DNA from: an uncultured Prevotellaceae bacterium
Lineage (GTDB): Bacteria > Bacteroidota > Bacteroidia > Bacteroidales > Bacteroidaceae
Direction of reading: 5' to 3'
Length of the DNA: 64,000 bases
Assembly (NCBI GenBank): GCA_947167935.1
Contig: CAMVJU010000003.1
Coordinates: 1 to 64,000 of the forward strand
Positions within the stretch are counted from its first letter, which is position 1; each line of letters begins with the position of its first letter. Positions 17,657-25,342 of this stretch are shown here, piece after piece. The position numbers and the translations under genes are program-made. The notes beneath the pieces were generated by a model. The model was not told where the DNA came from. It saw only the letters and a list, made by a program, of their open reading frames with translations, and made no database searches.

Positions 17657-19919
17657 ATTGTCTTTCTTGCAAGAATTTCATCACCCTGCTGCTCATCTGG
17701 AGGGCATTGCCCTCTGGCTGGGCAGTATAGTTATTGTGCTGTAGAGTCCAGGGCTCTTCGATGGCGTACCAGTCAATCTTCACTTCCTGCGGTAGGGCCA
17801 TAGCGAAGAGCTCCGAGGCAGTCTTGTTGGCATTAGGACCGCCACCAAGTAGCTCAGGCTGAGGCTTCGTCTGTGCCTCCATCTGTGTCAGGAGCGCATC
17901 GAAATAGGTCTTCCAACGTGGGTAGTAGAAATCGCGCAGCAAACCCTGCCACTCCTTGTGGGCATAGTCGCGCAGGCCGCCTGTGTCGGCGCAGTAGCGG
18001 TTTCCCCAGGTAGTGATCTGCACGCGGGCGTTCCACTCATAGAGCTGCTGCTCCTCAGGAGTAGTTCCGCAGTTGATGGCGGCCTGTGTCCAATGGCCCA
18101 GGCGGAACTCCGAGCGTGTGGCCAGGAGCGAGTCTTGCAGCAAGAGCATGTGGAGGAAACGTTCTGACGATTTCTTGAAGTCCTCGATGGCGAAGGCTTT
18201 GTAGTCGGCGATGGCGTGCTGGTATTGCAGGCGAGCCTGGTCGGCCAAGGCCTGACGGGTGATGTCCACGAGGTCGTACTCGAGGTTGTTGGGGAGGTGA
18301 AAATTATGAGTTGAGAGTTCTTTTACACCAGAGAGGAAGAGACGGGCAGCCTCGAGTGTTGAGGCAGGGTCGTAGTAGTTTTTCATCTTTGACCACGACG
18401 AGGCCTGGAAGTTGTTCAGCGACGGCCTGCCGCAGAAGATGCTCTCGTGAGGGCCTTGCTGGTTGTTGCCTGTCGGACAGTTGTAGATGGTCTTTGCCAG
18501 CAGTTGCCAGGCCTTCTCAATGTTGGTGTTCTCTATTCCGTAACGTGCTTTTATGTAGTCTTTTACCCATTCTTCCTTTGCGAACTTCTGAGGCCTCCAA
18601 GGTAGCTCGCTCATCAGTTCGAACATCACGGGATTGTTCTCCGAACCCTCCATCGTGAAGCCGATACCTGATGGCTCACTCCATGTCTTGGCCGCATTTG
18701 AGGAACCATAGTAATTGTTCAGTAGCTGATCCATGCGCCCATGCAGACCGACGTTGGCGCCGAAGTTTTGCAGTAGGCAGAACAGCCAGTGGTGCTGCTT
18801 GTAGCCGTTGCCACGTTTCCAGATGCTGGGCGCTCCGAACATCGGGCGACACTCTGAGAAGAGGTCGAGCACCAACAGGTCGCCAGCCTTCATCGGGTCC
18901 ACCATCTCAGGTCGTGGATTCTCCGTCCAGCCTTGAATCACCCACACGGCCTTGGGATTGATGCGTTTCATTGCAGCCATCAGCTTGCGGCCTGCCTCGG
19001 CATAGTCGATGCTGGCATCATCGTGGCTCTCGTGGAAGGGATCCATCGAGTAGTAATCGGCCTTGCCGTAGAGCTTTGTCAGCTCGTCATAGTAGAGTTT
19101 GGCAATCTCGTCGAAGCGTTCATCCGTAGGTAGCAGGTTGGCAGGACGCTGGAAACCGTTCCAAAGGCCTGCATCGCTCACGTTCAGCCCCAGTCGCTCC
19201 TTCGCATCGTGGGGCATCATGCCGCAATAGCCTGGCAGCACAGGATGCATGCCCAACTCCTTCATCCGCTTCAGAATCTTCTTCTGCAGCTGTTCCTGAC
19301 GTGTGTACCACGAAAGGGGTAGGGGACCGCCCCAGCCTTCGAGGTTGTTCATCTCCCACCAGGCGAGGAAGGCAGGACCAGCGATGAACTTGCCTATCTC
19401 CTCTTCGCTGTAGCCCAGCTTCAGCAGCATGTTGCGCCACACACATTCCTCGCCCACGATGGCCAAGGGCAGGTTGACACCGTGCAGGCAGAGCCAGTCA
19501 ATCTCCTGCTGCCAGCGCTCCCAGTCCCAGAAAGCCATCGAGTAGGAGAAGGTGCAGTAGTTGAAGGCATAGCGCAGCGTGAGGCCCGTCTCGTGGCGCT
19601 CCTTCTTTGTCACGGGAGGCAGCACGCTGGGCAGCTTCGCCTGCATCTGATTCCATGAGAGATGCACGCCTGCGTAATACTTCAGATACCAGTTCAGGCC
19701 CACGCCGATGTTCACCCAGGTGTTGCCCCTGATCACCACGCGGCTGCCCTGCTGGTCGAGCTCAAAGTAGTCCTTGTCGGCCTGCTTCAGCTCAATCTTG
19801 AATTTCCTTGAGGCACCCTTGTCAATGCGCTCTATCAGGTTGTCGATAGGTGTGGCGCCAGCCGTCAGCAGGCCGAAGAGGCACGCCATCGTCAATACAG
19901 TTTTCTTTAGCTTCATCAT
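17655..19919 (-). CDS. alpha-N-acetylglucosaminidase, GH89 (NAGLU family)
   Basis: The 754-residue exported enzyme (signal peptide to about residue 22) shows the NAGLU domain order: N-terminal small domain, TIM-barrel core with L-R-Y-A-F-N-Y-C-T-F-S-Y-S, W-D-W-E-R-W-Q-Q-E-I-D-W, the catalytic Glu candidates in I-V-G-E-E-C-V-W and in G-F-T-M-E-G-S-E-N-N, D-P-F-H-E-S, and an all-helical C-terminal domain. It removes terminal alpha-GlcNAc from host or microbial glycans in the periplasm. It is convergent with GH43 and has its own -7 box at 19997-20004 (minus). A mucin or capsular target does not match the pectin/xylan theme, so it may be separate. Confidence 0.95.
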   Translation of the reverse strand: MMKLKKTVLTMACLFGLLTAGATPIDNLIERIDKGASRKFKIELKQADKDYFELDQQGSRVVIRGNTWVNIGVGLNWYLKYYAGVHLSWNQMQAKLPSVLPPVTKKERHETGLTLRYAFNYCTFSYSMAFWDWERWQQEIDWLCLHGVNLPLAIVGEECVWRNMLLKLGYSEEEIGKFIAGPAFLAWWEMNNLEGWGGPLPLSWYTRQEQLQKKILKRMKELGMHPVLPGYCGMMPHDAKERLGLNVSDAGLWNGFQRPANLLPTDERFDEIAKLYYDELTKLYGKADYYSMDPFHESHDDASIDYAEAGRKLMAAMKRINPKAVWVIQGWTENPRPEMVDPMKAGDLLVLDLFSECRPMFGAPSIWKRGNGYKQHHWLFCLLQNFGANVGLHGRMDQLLNNYYGSSNAAKTWSEPSGIGFTMEGSENNPVMFELMSELPWRPQKFAKEEWVKDYIKARYGIENTNIEKAWQLLAKTIYNCPTGNNQQGPHESIFCGRPSLNNFQASSWSKMKNYYDPASTLEAARLFLSGVKELSTHNFHLPNNLEYDLVDITRQALADQARLQYQHAIADYKAFAIEDFKKSSERFLHMLLLQDSLLATRSEFRLGHWTQAAINCGTTPEEQQLYEWNARVQITTWGNRYCADTGGLRDYAHKEWQGLLRDFYYPRWKTYFDALLTQMEAQTKPQPELLGGGPNANKTASELFAMALPQEVKIDWYAIEEPWTLQHNNYTAQPEGNALQMSSRVMKFLQERQ

Positions 19920-19996
19920 TTTTACTCTAAATTTATAATCCTTAATTGCCGTCAGGCAACACAGTTGTTTTTGTTTTAGGGTTATCTATTTGTCTG

Positions 19997-20004
19997 CAAA
20001 GTTA
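19997..20004 (-). promoter_or_regulatory. -7 box of the GH89 gene
   Basis: The minus strand reads TAACTTTGC about 78 nt before the ATG, matching TAnnTTTG. Confidence 0.45.
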
Positions 20005-20064
20005 CGAATTTTTTTCCAACACTCCAAAAATATTTTTCTAAGCTCCCCCAAAAAAACTAATATC

Positions 20065-20151
20065 ACTCCCGCAGCTGAGTCATATCACTCCCTCCGCTGA
20101 GTGATACTACTCCCGCTACTGAATAAACAACTCCCATCCCTGAGCCAATCA
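20065..20151. repeat. four degenerate 21-22 bp direct repeats (ACTCCC...CTGAGT)
   Basis: ACTCCC begins at 20065, 20087, 20109 and 20130, each followed by a variant of GC-n-GCTGAGT-nATA. The period is 22, 22 and 21 bp. The stretch lies between GH89 and the IS and has no reading frame of note. Confidence 0.7.
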
Positions 20152-20190
20152 GTTAGGAGCGGGAACTCGTTTCTTCTTGATGTTTTTTGT

Positions 20191-20250
20191 TCTGCTGAGG
20201 AGCCTCCTTATTTTGCTGAGGAGCCTCCTTATTCTGCTGAGGAGCCTCTT
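20191..20250. repeat. three tandem 21-bp repeats with inverted partner
   Basis: TCTGCTGAGGAGCCTCCTTAT recurs at 20191, 20212 and 20233 (last copy partial). An inverted copy of its core (AGGAGGCTCCTCA) lies near 20302-20314, so each unit can pair with it in a hairpin. The 80-codon frame across it only encodes L-L-R-S-L-L-I heptads and I do not call it a gene. Confidence 0.75.
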
Positions 20251-20415
20251 CAGCGTTGAATTCTCGAGAGAATTTGAGGCTAAGTCAATGCTTCAGAATC
20301 GTCAGGAGGCTCCTCACATCTTTTTGCAGTCGCTTGAAGTGTGTCATCATATGTGTGACAACCTTTTGTCAACCTGTCTTACGCTGAATCCAGTTGACAC
20401 AATAGTCAACAAAAA

Positions 20416-20826
20416 ATGATAAAAAACAAAGAGTCAAAACCAAAACGTAAGAGATCTTGCTTCCGTTTGCCGGAGGAATTAAAGCTTGAAATAGTACGTG
20501 ATTATCTCTTGAACGGAACCGACCAAGGTCAAATAGCCAAACAATATGGTATAGCACAGCGTTCCGTTAGCAGAATTATTAGTAATTTTGCAGCGTCAAA
20601 CGATAAAAGTGCGCTGCTTATGAAGAATAAACCGACAGACAGTCTGGCTGAAGAGAACAAAGCCTTGCGTGAGGAAATTCTGGAACTAAAGAAGAAACTG
20701 TATCAGGAGACGATGCGTGCCGACTTCTATGACACGATGGTCGATGTAGCGGAGGAAATGTTCAACATCGAGATACGAAAAAAAGCTGGCACCGGACAGT
20801 CGAAAGGCTGCACGAAGACGAAGTGA
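20416..20826 (+). CDS. IS3-family OrfA (helix-turn-helix protein)
   Basis: The 136-residue basic protein has a helix-turn-helix of the IS3 OrfA type (L-P-E-E-L-K-L-E-I-V-R-D-Y, then Q-I-A-K-Q-Y-G-I-A-Q-R-S-V-S-R-I-I) and a C-terminal leucine-zipper-like helix (E-E-N-K-A-L-R-E-E-I-L-E-L-K-K-K-L). It binds the ends of the element. A run of seven A at 20778-20784 lies in its reading frame as A-AAA-AAA and is the expected slip site for making the OrfAB transposase. Confidence 0.9.
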   Translation: MIKNKESKPKRKRSCFRLPEELKLEIVRDYLLNGTDQGQIAKQYGIAQRSVSRIISNFAASNDKSALLMKNKPTDSLAEENKALREEILELKKKLYQETMRADFYDTMVDVAEEMFNIEIRKKAGTGQSKGCTKTK

Positions 20827-21746
20827 GGCACTATGCCGTAACATATCTCTGTGCACTGTCCGGTGTGACACGACAGGCCTTTTACAAGCGGGATGACGAC
20901 CTTCTGTTCCGCCGTCTGGCGCTAGAGCAGTTTGTGGTTCAGTTCGTGCGCGAAATCCGTGAGAAGGATCCTCAGATGGGCTCCGACAACCTATGGCGCA
21001 TGTACCGGGAGCGTTTCAACGACGAGTACCGAGTCGGTCGCGACGCGTTCCGCAGCATCCTGCATGAACGTGGGCTTCACATCCGTCAGCGTCAGCGGGC
21101 ACCCCGTACGACAGACTCACGGCATAGCCTGCCGACATACCCCAACCTCGTGAAGAACGTGATACCGATGCGCCCCAATCAGATATGGGTCAGCGATATC
21201 ACGTATATTCCTATCGAGGACCCTACGGCCCGTCTGGGCTACCGCTTCTGCTTCCTGACAATTATCATGGATGCCTACAGCAAGCGCATTGTGGGCTGGT
21301 ATGTAGCCCCCACGCTGGAGGCTGTCTATAGTCTCAAGGCACTGAGGATGGCCATAGGCACGCTGCCTGAGGGTTTTGATGAGACGCTGATACACCACTC
21401 CGACCGTGGCTGCCAGTATGCCAGTGCCGACTATATCAAGATACTCACACGCAGCCATATCACTCCCAGCATGACTGAGAGTGGCAACCCGAAGGACAAT
21501 GCGATGGCCGAGCGTATCAACAGTACCATAAAGAATGAGCTGCTGCACGGGAAGACGTTTACTATTCTGCGTCAAGTAACAGAAGCAGTAAAGACTGCTG
21601 TCCTGTTCTACAACTCTGAGCGTCCACACAGTAGCATCGACTGGCACACGCCCGATGAGGCTCATCAGATGCAGGGAGAGATGAAGCGTCACTGGCATTC
21701 CTGGCGAGAGGATGCAATAAAAAGACAAAATGCGGCGGCTGTATGA
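20823..21746 (+). CDS. IS3-family OrfB (DDE transposase)
   Basis: This is the catalytic rve domain. The DDE residues are in W-V-S-D-I-T-Y-I, H-H-S-D-R-G-C-Q-Y and A-M-A-E-R-I-N-S-T-I-K-N-E, with an HTH_21-like G-S-D-N-L-W-R-M-Y-R segment before them. It starts at a GTG overlapping the orfA stop, in the -1 frame. Slippage at the A7 run would give a fused protein continuing S-W-H-R-T-V-E-R-L-H-E-D-E-V into OrfB, which looks like normal IS3 sequence. Both frames are intact, so the element may be active. Confidence 0.92.
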   Translation: MRHYAVTYLCALSGVTRQAFYKRDDDLLFRRLALEQFVVQFVREIREKDPQMGSDNLWRMYRERFNDEYRVGRDAFRSILHERGLHIRQRQRAPRTTDSRHSLPTYPNLVKNVIPMRPNQIWVSDITYIPIEDPTARLGYRFCFLTIIMDAYSKRIVGWYVAPTLEAVYSLKALRMAIGTLPEGFDETLIHHSDRGCQYASADYIKILTRSHITPSMTESGNPKDNAMAERINSTIKNELLHGKTFTILRQVTEAVKTAVLFYNSERPHSSIDWHTPDEAHQMQGEMKRHWHSWREDAIKRQNAAAV

Positions 21747-22136
21747 AAGAAAATTCGTATCTTTGCCGCGGCAAGCCAAAGCGACGGCGACAGCGTCGGA
21801 GCGAACAAAGACGTTTGTTCTTCAGTCCAATGGGGCATTGAGCCCCACTGGACTGAGGCAAACCGAAAGCTCTGGCTCTGCTTTCAGAGTAAATAAAAAC
21901 CAGTCGTACCGCGGACGGCTGACAACGAGAACCAGTCCTATATTATTAACCCGTCAACTTGGAACAGTCGTAAGACGTAAAACTGACAACCCAAATCAGC
22001 GAACTACACTACCCATACTCTAGCCAGCTCCTAAGTTGCTCCTAGCCATACTCTAGGCTGCTTCTATACTTACTCATGAGTATGGAAAGAGCGAGAGTGG
22101 TGCGAAATAAGAAAGAGATAAAAACGTTATAAGTAT

Positions 22137-23003
22137 ATGTCAAAGAAAGAATTGATACAATTGTTCGGAGAACAAAAAGTACGAACAAAGTGGGATGATG
22201 AGAAGCAGAAATGGTTCTTCTCGATTGTTGACGTGTGTGGAGTGCTGACGGATCAGCCCGATGAAGAGCACGCGAGGAACTACTGGAAAGTACTGAAACA
22301 TAGACTAAAGAAAGAAGGTAATGAAACGGTTACAAATTGTAACCAGTTGAAACTTCTTGCAGCTGACGGGAAAATGCGACTGACTGATGTGGCAGACATG
22401 GAGCAGATGTTCCGACTGATTGAGTCTATTCCTTCTAAGAAGGCTGAACCATTCAAACAATGGATGGCTGAGGTGGCAGCGCGTCGTGTTGACCAGATGC
22501 AGGACCCTGAGTTGAACTTCGAGCAGGCTTATGCGGACTATCGCCGTTTGGGGTATTCAGACAAGTGGATTAATCAGCGGCTAAAGAGCATTGAGGTGCG
22601 CAAGGAACTGACAGATGAATGGGACAGGGCTGGCGTGAAAGAGGGGCAGCAGTATGCCTCGCTAACAGATATTATCACTCAGGCATGGAGCGGAAAGACC
22701 ACAAGACAATATAAGCAGTTTAAGGGCTTGAAGAAGGAGAGCCTTCGTGATAACATGACGAACATCGAACTGGCATTGAACATTCTAGCCGAGGCTTCGA
22801 CTACAGAAATTAGCAAGGCTCAGAATCCAAAAGGATTCAGTCAGAGTGCTGCTGTTGCCCGCAAAGGAGGAAAGATTGCTGGTGACGCCAGAAAGAAACT
22901 GGAATCGCAGATTGGCCGTTCTGTGATTACACGAGACAAGGCATCAGACTATTTGCCTCCAGCAGACAGGATTCAGGAGTTGCCTGAGGAAGCGGAAGAT
23001 TGA
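22137..23003 (+). CDS. BRO-N/DinD-like antirepressor-type protein
   Basis: The 288-residue protein begins with a BRO-N type domain (W-F-F-S-I-V-D-V-C-G-V-L-T-D followed by A-R-N-Y-W-K-V-L-K-H-R-L), as in prophage antirepressors and the DNA-damage-inducible DinD family. The second half (W-D-R-A-G-V-K-E-G-Q-Q-Y-A-S-L-T-D-I-I) is the DinD-like part. It should bind DNA; its role is unknown. The Nudix gene follows 2 nt later. Its leader and first codons resemble those of the dead RhuM gene at 25073, suggesting a shared origin of these accessory genes. Confidence 0.82.
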   Translation: MSKKELIQLFGEQKVRTKWDDEKQKWFFSIVDVCGVLTDQPDEEHARNYWKVLKHRLKKEGNETVTNCNQLKLLAADGKMRLTDVADMEQMFRLIESIPSKKAEPFKQWMAEVAARRVDQMQDPELNFEQAYADYRRLGYSDKWINQRLKSIEVRKELTDEWDRAGVKEGQQYASLTDIITQAWSGKTTRQYKQFKGLKKESLRDNMTNIELALNILAEASTTEISKAQNPKGFSQSAAVARKGGKIAGDARKKLESQIGRSVITRDKASDYLPPADRIQELPEEAED

Positions 23004-23005
23004 TA

Positions 23006-23461
23006 ATGAAACAGATAGAAGTCGTAGCAGCGATTATTCGCAAGGGAGATAAGATATTCGCTACGCAACGTGGATATGGTGAGTGGAAAGACTGGTGGGA
23101 GTTCCCTGGCGGAAAGATGGAGGCTGGGGAAACACCGGAGGAGGCGCTGAAGCGGGAAATTCGCGAGGAGCTTTCGACGGAGATTAGCGTGGATGAGTTG
23201 CTCTGTACGGTGGAGTATGATTACCCTAATTTGGCCGACGGCCGAGCCTGCTCACGCTCGGAAGACTCAAAGCAAGCTTTGGTTTCCCCTCGCTCAACCG
23301 CAGCCTTCCATCTCACGATGCATTGCTATCTGTGTTCGCTACTCACGGAGGCGCTGCATCTGAACGAGCATGAGGCAGCGAAGTGGCTCTCTAAAGAAGA
23401 GCTGGATAGTGTGAAGTGGTTGCCGGCTGATTGGGAGGTTATCGAAGATTTAAAGAAATAA
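23006..23461 (+). CDS. Nudix (MutT-like) hydrolase with in-frame insert
   Basis: The product is 151 residues from the ATG at 23006. The Nudix box G-G-K-M-E-A-G-E-T-P-E-E-A-L-K-R-E-I-R-E-E-L is complete, so it should hydrolyse a nucleoside diphosphate derivative, most like 8-oxo-dGTP or another damaged dNTP. A 25-residue foreign segment (residues 76-100, nt 23231-23305) interrupts the strand between Y-D-Y-P-N and F-H-L-T-M-H-C-Y; without it the protein would be about 126 residues, the normal family size. Whether the enzyme tolerates the loop is unknown. Confidence 0.88.
   Translation: MKQIEVVAAIIRKGDKIFATQRGYGEWKDWWEFPGGKMEAGETPEEALKREIREELSTEISVDELLCTVEYDYPNLADGRACSRSEDSKQALVSPRSTAAFHLTMHCYLCSLLTEALHLNEHEAAKWLSKEELDSVKWLPADWEVIEDLKK
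23231..23305 (+). repeat. 75-nt in-frame palindromic insert in the Nudix gene
   Basis: The segment holds two small hairpins (CCGAGC-8nt-GCTCGG and CAAAGC-AA-GCTTTG), is exactly 25 codons long, has no stop codon, and splits a conserved strand. Base composition is richer in GC than the flanks. It looks like a mobile palindromic element of the kind that can live inside genes. Confidence 0.65.
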
Positions 23462-23474
23462 TGTTTGGTGGAAC

Positions 23475-23541
23475 ATGTAACAATTCCGTGTTTTCCATAC
23501 TATAAAAAGATGTAAGATGTTAGAAGGAAGAAGTAAGATGG
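23475..23541 (+). repeat. 67-bp direct repeat, left copy
   Basis: From ATGTAAC to AAGATGG this stretch matches 24934-25000 with only scattered changes (the last 35 bases are identical). The two copies flank the panE-like gene. The right part is made of purine words (GATGTAAGATGTTAGAAGGAAG). Confidence 0.85.
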
Positions 23542-23633
23542 AGTCACGGAATTCGGTTGCTTGGAGGCACATGGTGGGAATAAGAACAGGACATATACGA
23601 AGAAATGATTATTTGCGTACTATAGGCAAGGGG

Positions 23634-23701
23634 TTCCCAAGCACTACCCAAGTACTACCCAAGCTCATCCAAGCTGTTTGAGCTTGGGTAGTGCTTGGGA
23701 A
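23634..23701. repeat. 19-bp perfect inverted repeat with a competing inner hairpin
   Basis: TTCCCAAGCACTACCCAAG (23634-23652) pairs fully with 23683-23701. An inner pair CCCAAGCTCA (23658-23667) with 23679-23688 uses part of the same right arm, so the two stems exclude each other. The arms contain the direct repeat CTACCCAAG. No gene is seen in 23462-23853. Confidence 0.7.
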
Positions 23702-23799
23702 GGGGATGGGAAGAGCGAGAGAAGGGTGAGGCAGGGAGAAGGCTGGGGGCTGATGGAAGAGTAAAGAGGTGTGAGAAAAATGAAAAAAGTTGGGCAAAA

Positions 23800-23831
23800 T
23801 TTGGAGGTGTGACGACAAAAAGCTAACTTTG
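23800..23831 (+). promoter_or_regulatory. promoter of the panE-like gene
   Basis: TTTG (23800-23803), 20-nt spacer, TAACTTTG (23824-23831): a full match to the Bacteroidetes consensus, 22 nt before the ATG at 23854. It supports that start over the upstream TTG codons. Confidence 0.75.
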
Positions 23832-23853
23832 TCGTCCAAACTTGTTGAAAGAA

Positions 23854-24765
23854 ATGAGATACGGAGTGATTGGAACAGGTGCCATTGGCGGCTATTATGG
23901 CGCGAAGCTGGCACAGACGGGGAAGGAGGTGCATTTCCTTTTCCATAAGGATTATGATTATGTGAAGGAGCACGGATTGCAGGTGGATTCGTGCGATGGG
24001 AGTTTTCATCTGGAGAATGTGAATGCCTATCACAGTACGAAGGAGATGCCTAAGTGCGACGTGGTGCTGGTGGGTCTGAAGTCGGTGAACAACCACCTGT
24101 TACCAGAACTGTTGCCTCCTTTGCTGAAGGAGGACACGCTGGTGGTGCTGATCCAGAATGGCATCGGCATTGAGGAAGATGTGCAGAAGATGTTCCCAGG
24201 GGTGCAGTTGGCGGCTGGATTGGCATTTATTTGTAGCGCGAAGATAGAACCAGGCAGGGTGAATCATCAGTGCTATGGCTATATCAACATCGGCAACTAT
24301 TCGTGCAAGCAGCAGGAGAAGATTGACGAGGTGGTGGATGACTTCCGCAAGGCGGGTGTGGATGCCAACGAGGTGGAGTATCTGGAGGCTCGATGGAAGA
24401 AGGCGGTGTGGAATATGCCGTTCAACGGAATGACGGTGGCGCTGAACACGCAGACGGACATCCTCCTGCAGAATCCCAGCACCCTGCAACTCATCAAAGA
24501 CCAGATGATGGAGGTGATTGAGGCGGCGCAGGCATGCGGAGTGAAGAATATCGATGAGACTTTTGCTGAAAAGATGATTTACAATACGGTTCACATGACG
24601 CCTTACTCGCCCAGCATGAAACTGGATTTTGAGTTTAAGCGCCCGATGGAAACGTATTACCTTTATACACGTCCCATCGAGGAAGCGAGAAAGGCGGGCT
24701 ATCAGATGAGGAAACTGGAGATGCTGGAACAGGAACTGAGATTTTTGGAAGAGACGCGCAAATAA
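23854..24765 (+). CDS. ketopantoate reductase family (ApbA/PanE)
   Basis: The 303-residue cytoplasmic protein has the N-terminal NADP-binding motif G-V-I-G-T-G-A-I-G-G-Y-Y-G, the central N-G-I-G and K-A-V-W-N-M-P-F-N segments, and an active-site Lys (R-W-K-K) as in PanE, which reduces 2-dehydropantoate in coenzyme A synthesis. Many paralogues reduce other 2-oxo acids, so the substrate is not certain. It is a single-gene unit with its own promoter and is flanked by 67-bp direct repeats, which suggests that it was inserted or could be lost as a cassette. Confidence 0.85.
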   Translation: MRYGVIGTGAIGGYYGAKLAQTGKEVHFLFHKDYDYVKEHGLQVDSCDGSFHLENVNAYHSTKEMPKCDVVLVGLKSVNNHLLPELLPPLLKEDTLVVLIQNGIGIEEDVQKMFPGVQLAAGLAFICSAKIEPGRVNHQCYGYINIGNYSCKQQEKIDEVVDDFRKAGVDANEVEYLEARWKKAVWNMPFNGMTVALNTQTDILLQNPSTLQLIKDQMMEVIEAAQACGVKNIDETFAEKMIYNTVHMTPYSPSMKLDFEFKRPMETYYLYTRPIEEARKAGYQMRKLEMLEQELRFLEETRK

Positions 24766-24933
24766 AGACGACATCCTTGTCCCAATTCTCCCCAAATCCT
24801 CCACCTTTTTGTCCCAAACCCTCTTTTTTCTCATTTTTCCTGAAAAAAGTTCGCTGAACGTTTGGTCAGTTCGAGAATCATCAGGGACAGGTTCTTTGAT
24901 TCGTAACCCATAACAATTGTGCCAGACACAATG

Positions 24934-25000
24934 ATGTAACATTCTCGATTTTTCTATACTATAATAAGATGTAAGATGTTAGAAGGAAGAAGTAAGATGG
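24934..25000 (+). repeat. 67-bp direct repeat, right copy
   Basis: Second copy of the repeat at 23475. It is followed by the word series GGTTCAAGGTTCAAGAAGTTCAAGAG (25012-25038) and then the leader of the RhuM relic. The stretch 24766-24933 shows no gene. Confidence 0.85.
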
Positions 25001-25072
25001 CACTTATGGTTCAAGGTTCAAGAAGTTCAAGAGTTCAAGAATAAAGAAAAGAATAAAAACATTATAAAATAT

Positions 25073-25327
25073 ATGGCAAAGAAAGAGAATAGCGAATTGG
25101 TGAACAGGAATCAGGCTTTCCTGATTTACCAAGACGATAACGGAATCGCTCGGGTGAATGTGAGGTTCGAGGGTGAGGACGTGTGGCTGACGCAAGAGTA
25201 GATGATGGACTTGTTCGATGCTTCGCAGCAGGACGTGAGCTATCACATCGGACAGATATACGAAGATGAAGAGCAAAATCCGGAACGAACTCACATAAAA
25301 TTTTTGTTAGTTCGCCAAGAGGGATGA
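25073..25327 (+). pseudogene. RhuM-family (virulence protein) pseudogene
   Basis: The frame from ATG 25073 reads like the start of RhuM proteins: F-L-I-Y-Q-D-D-N-G-I-A-R-V-N-V-R-F-E-G-E-D-V-W-L then T-Q-E, an amber stop TAG (25199-25201) where the family has Gln, then M-M-D-L-F-D-A-S-Q-Q-D-V-S-Y-H-I and a TGA at 25325 after V-R-Q-E-G. Intact members have about 330 residues. One nonsense change and loss of the 3' three-quarters mark it as dead. RhuM genes often sit in mobile or phage-like regions. Confidence 0.8.
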
Positions 25328-25342
25328 AATTATTGCTAATAA

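Larger units (their letters stand above)
20367..21988 (+). mobile_element. IS3-family insertion sequence, about 1.6 kb
   Basis: The element holds orfA and orfB. Related ends face each other: TGTCA...GTCTTACG...CAGTTGAC on the left (20367-20397) matches the reverse complement of 21952-21988 on the right (GTCTTACGACTG...AAGTTGAC), with small gaps. I place the tips at the TGTCA/TGACA motifs; a few bases of uncertainty remain and I see no clear target duplication. A hairpin (21823-21855, CAGTCCA-TGGGG) lies in the right non-coding part, and a TATCTTTG box follows orfB. Confidence 0.8.

Noticed and set aside
20065..20250. Possible CRISPR array
   Set aside because: Repeat units adjoin each other with no unique spacers, units vary, and no cas gene is in the window.
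20177..20419. 80-codon frame with L-L-R-S-L-L-I heptads
   Set aside because: The heptads are only the translation of the 21-bp DNA repeat, and the frame runs into the IS end.
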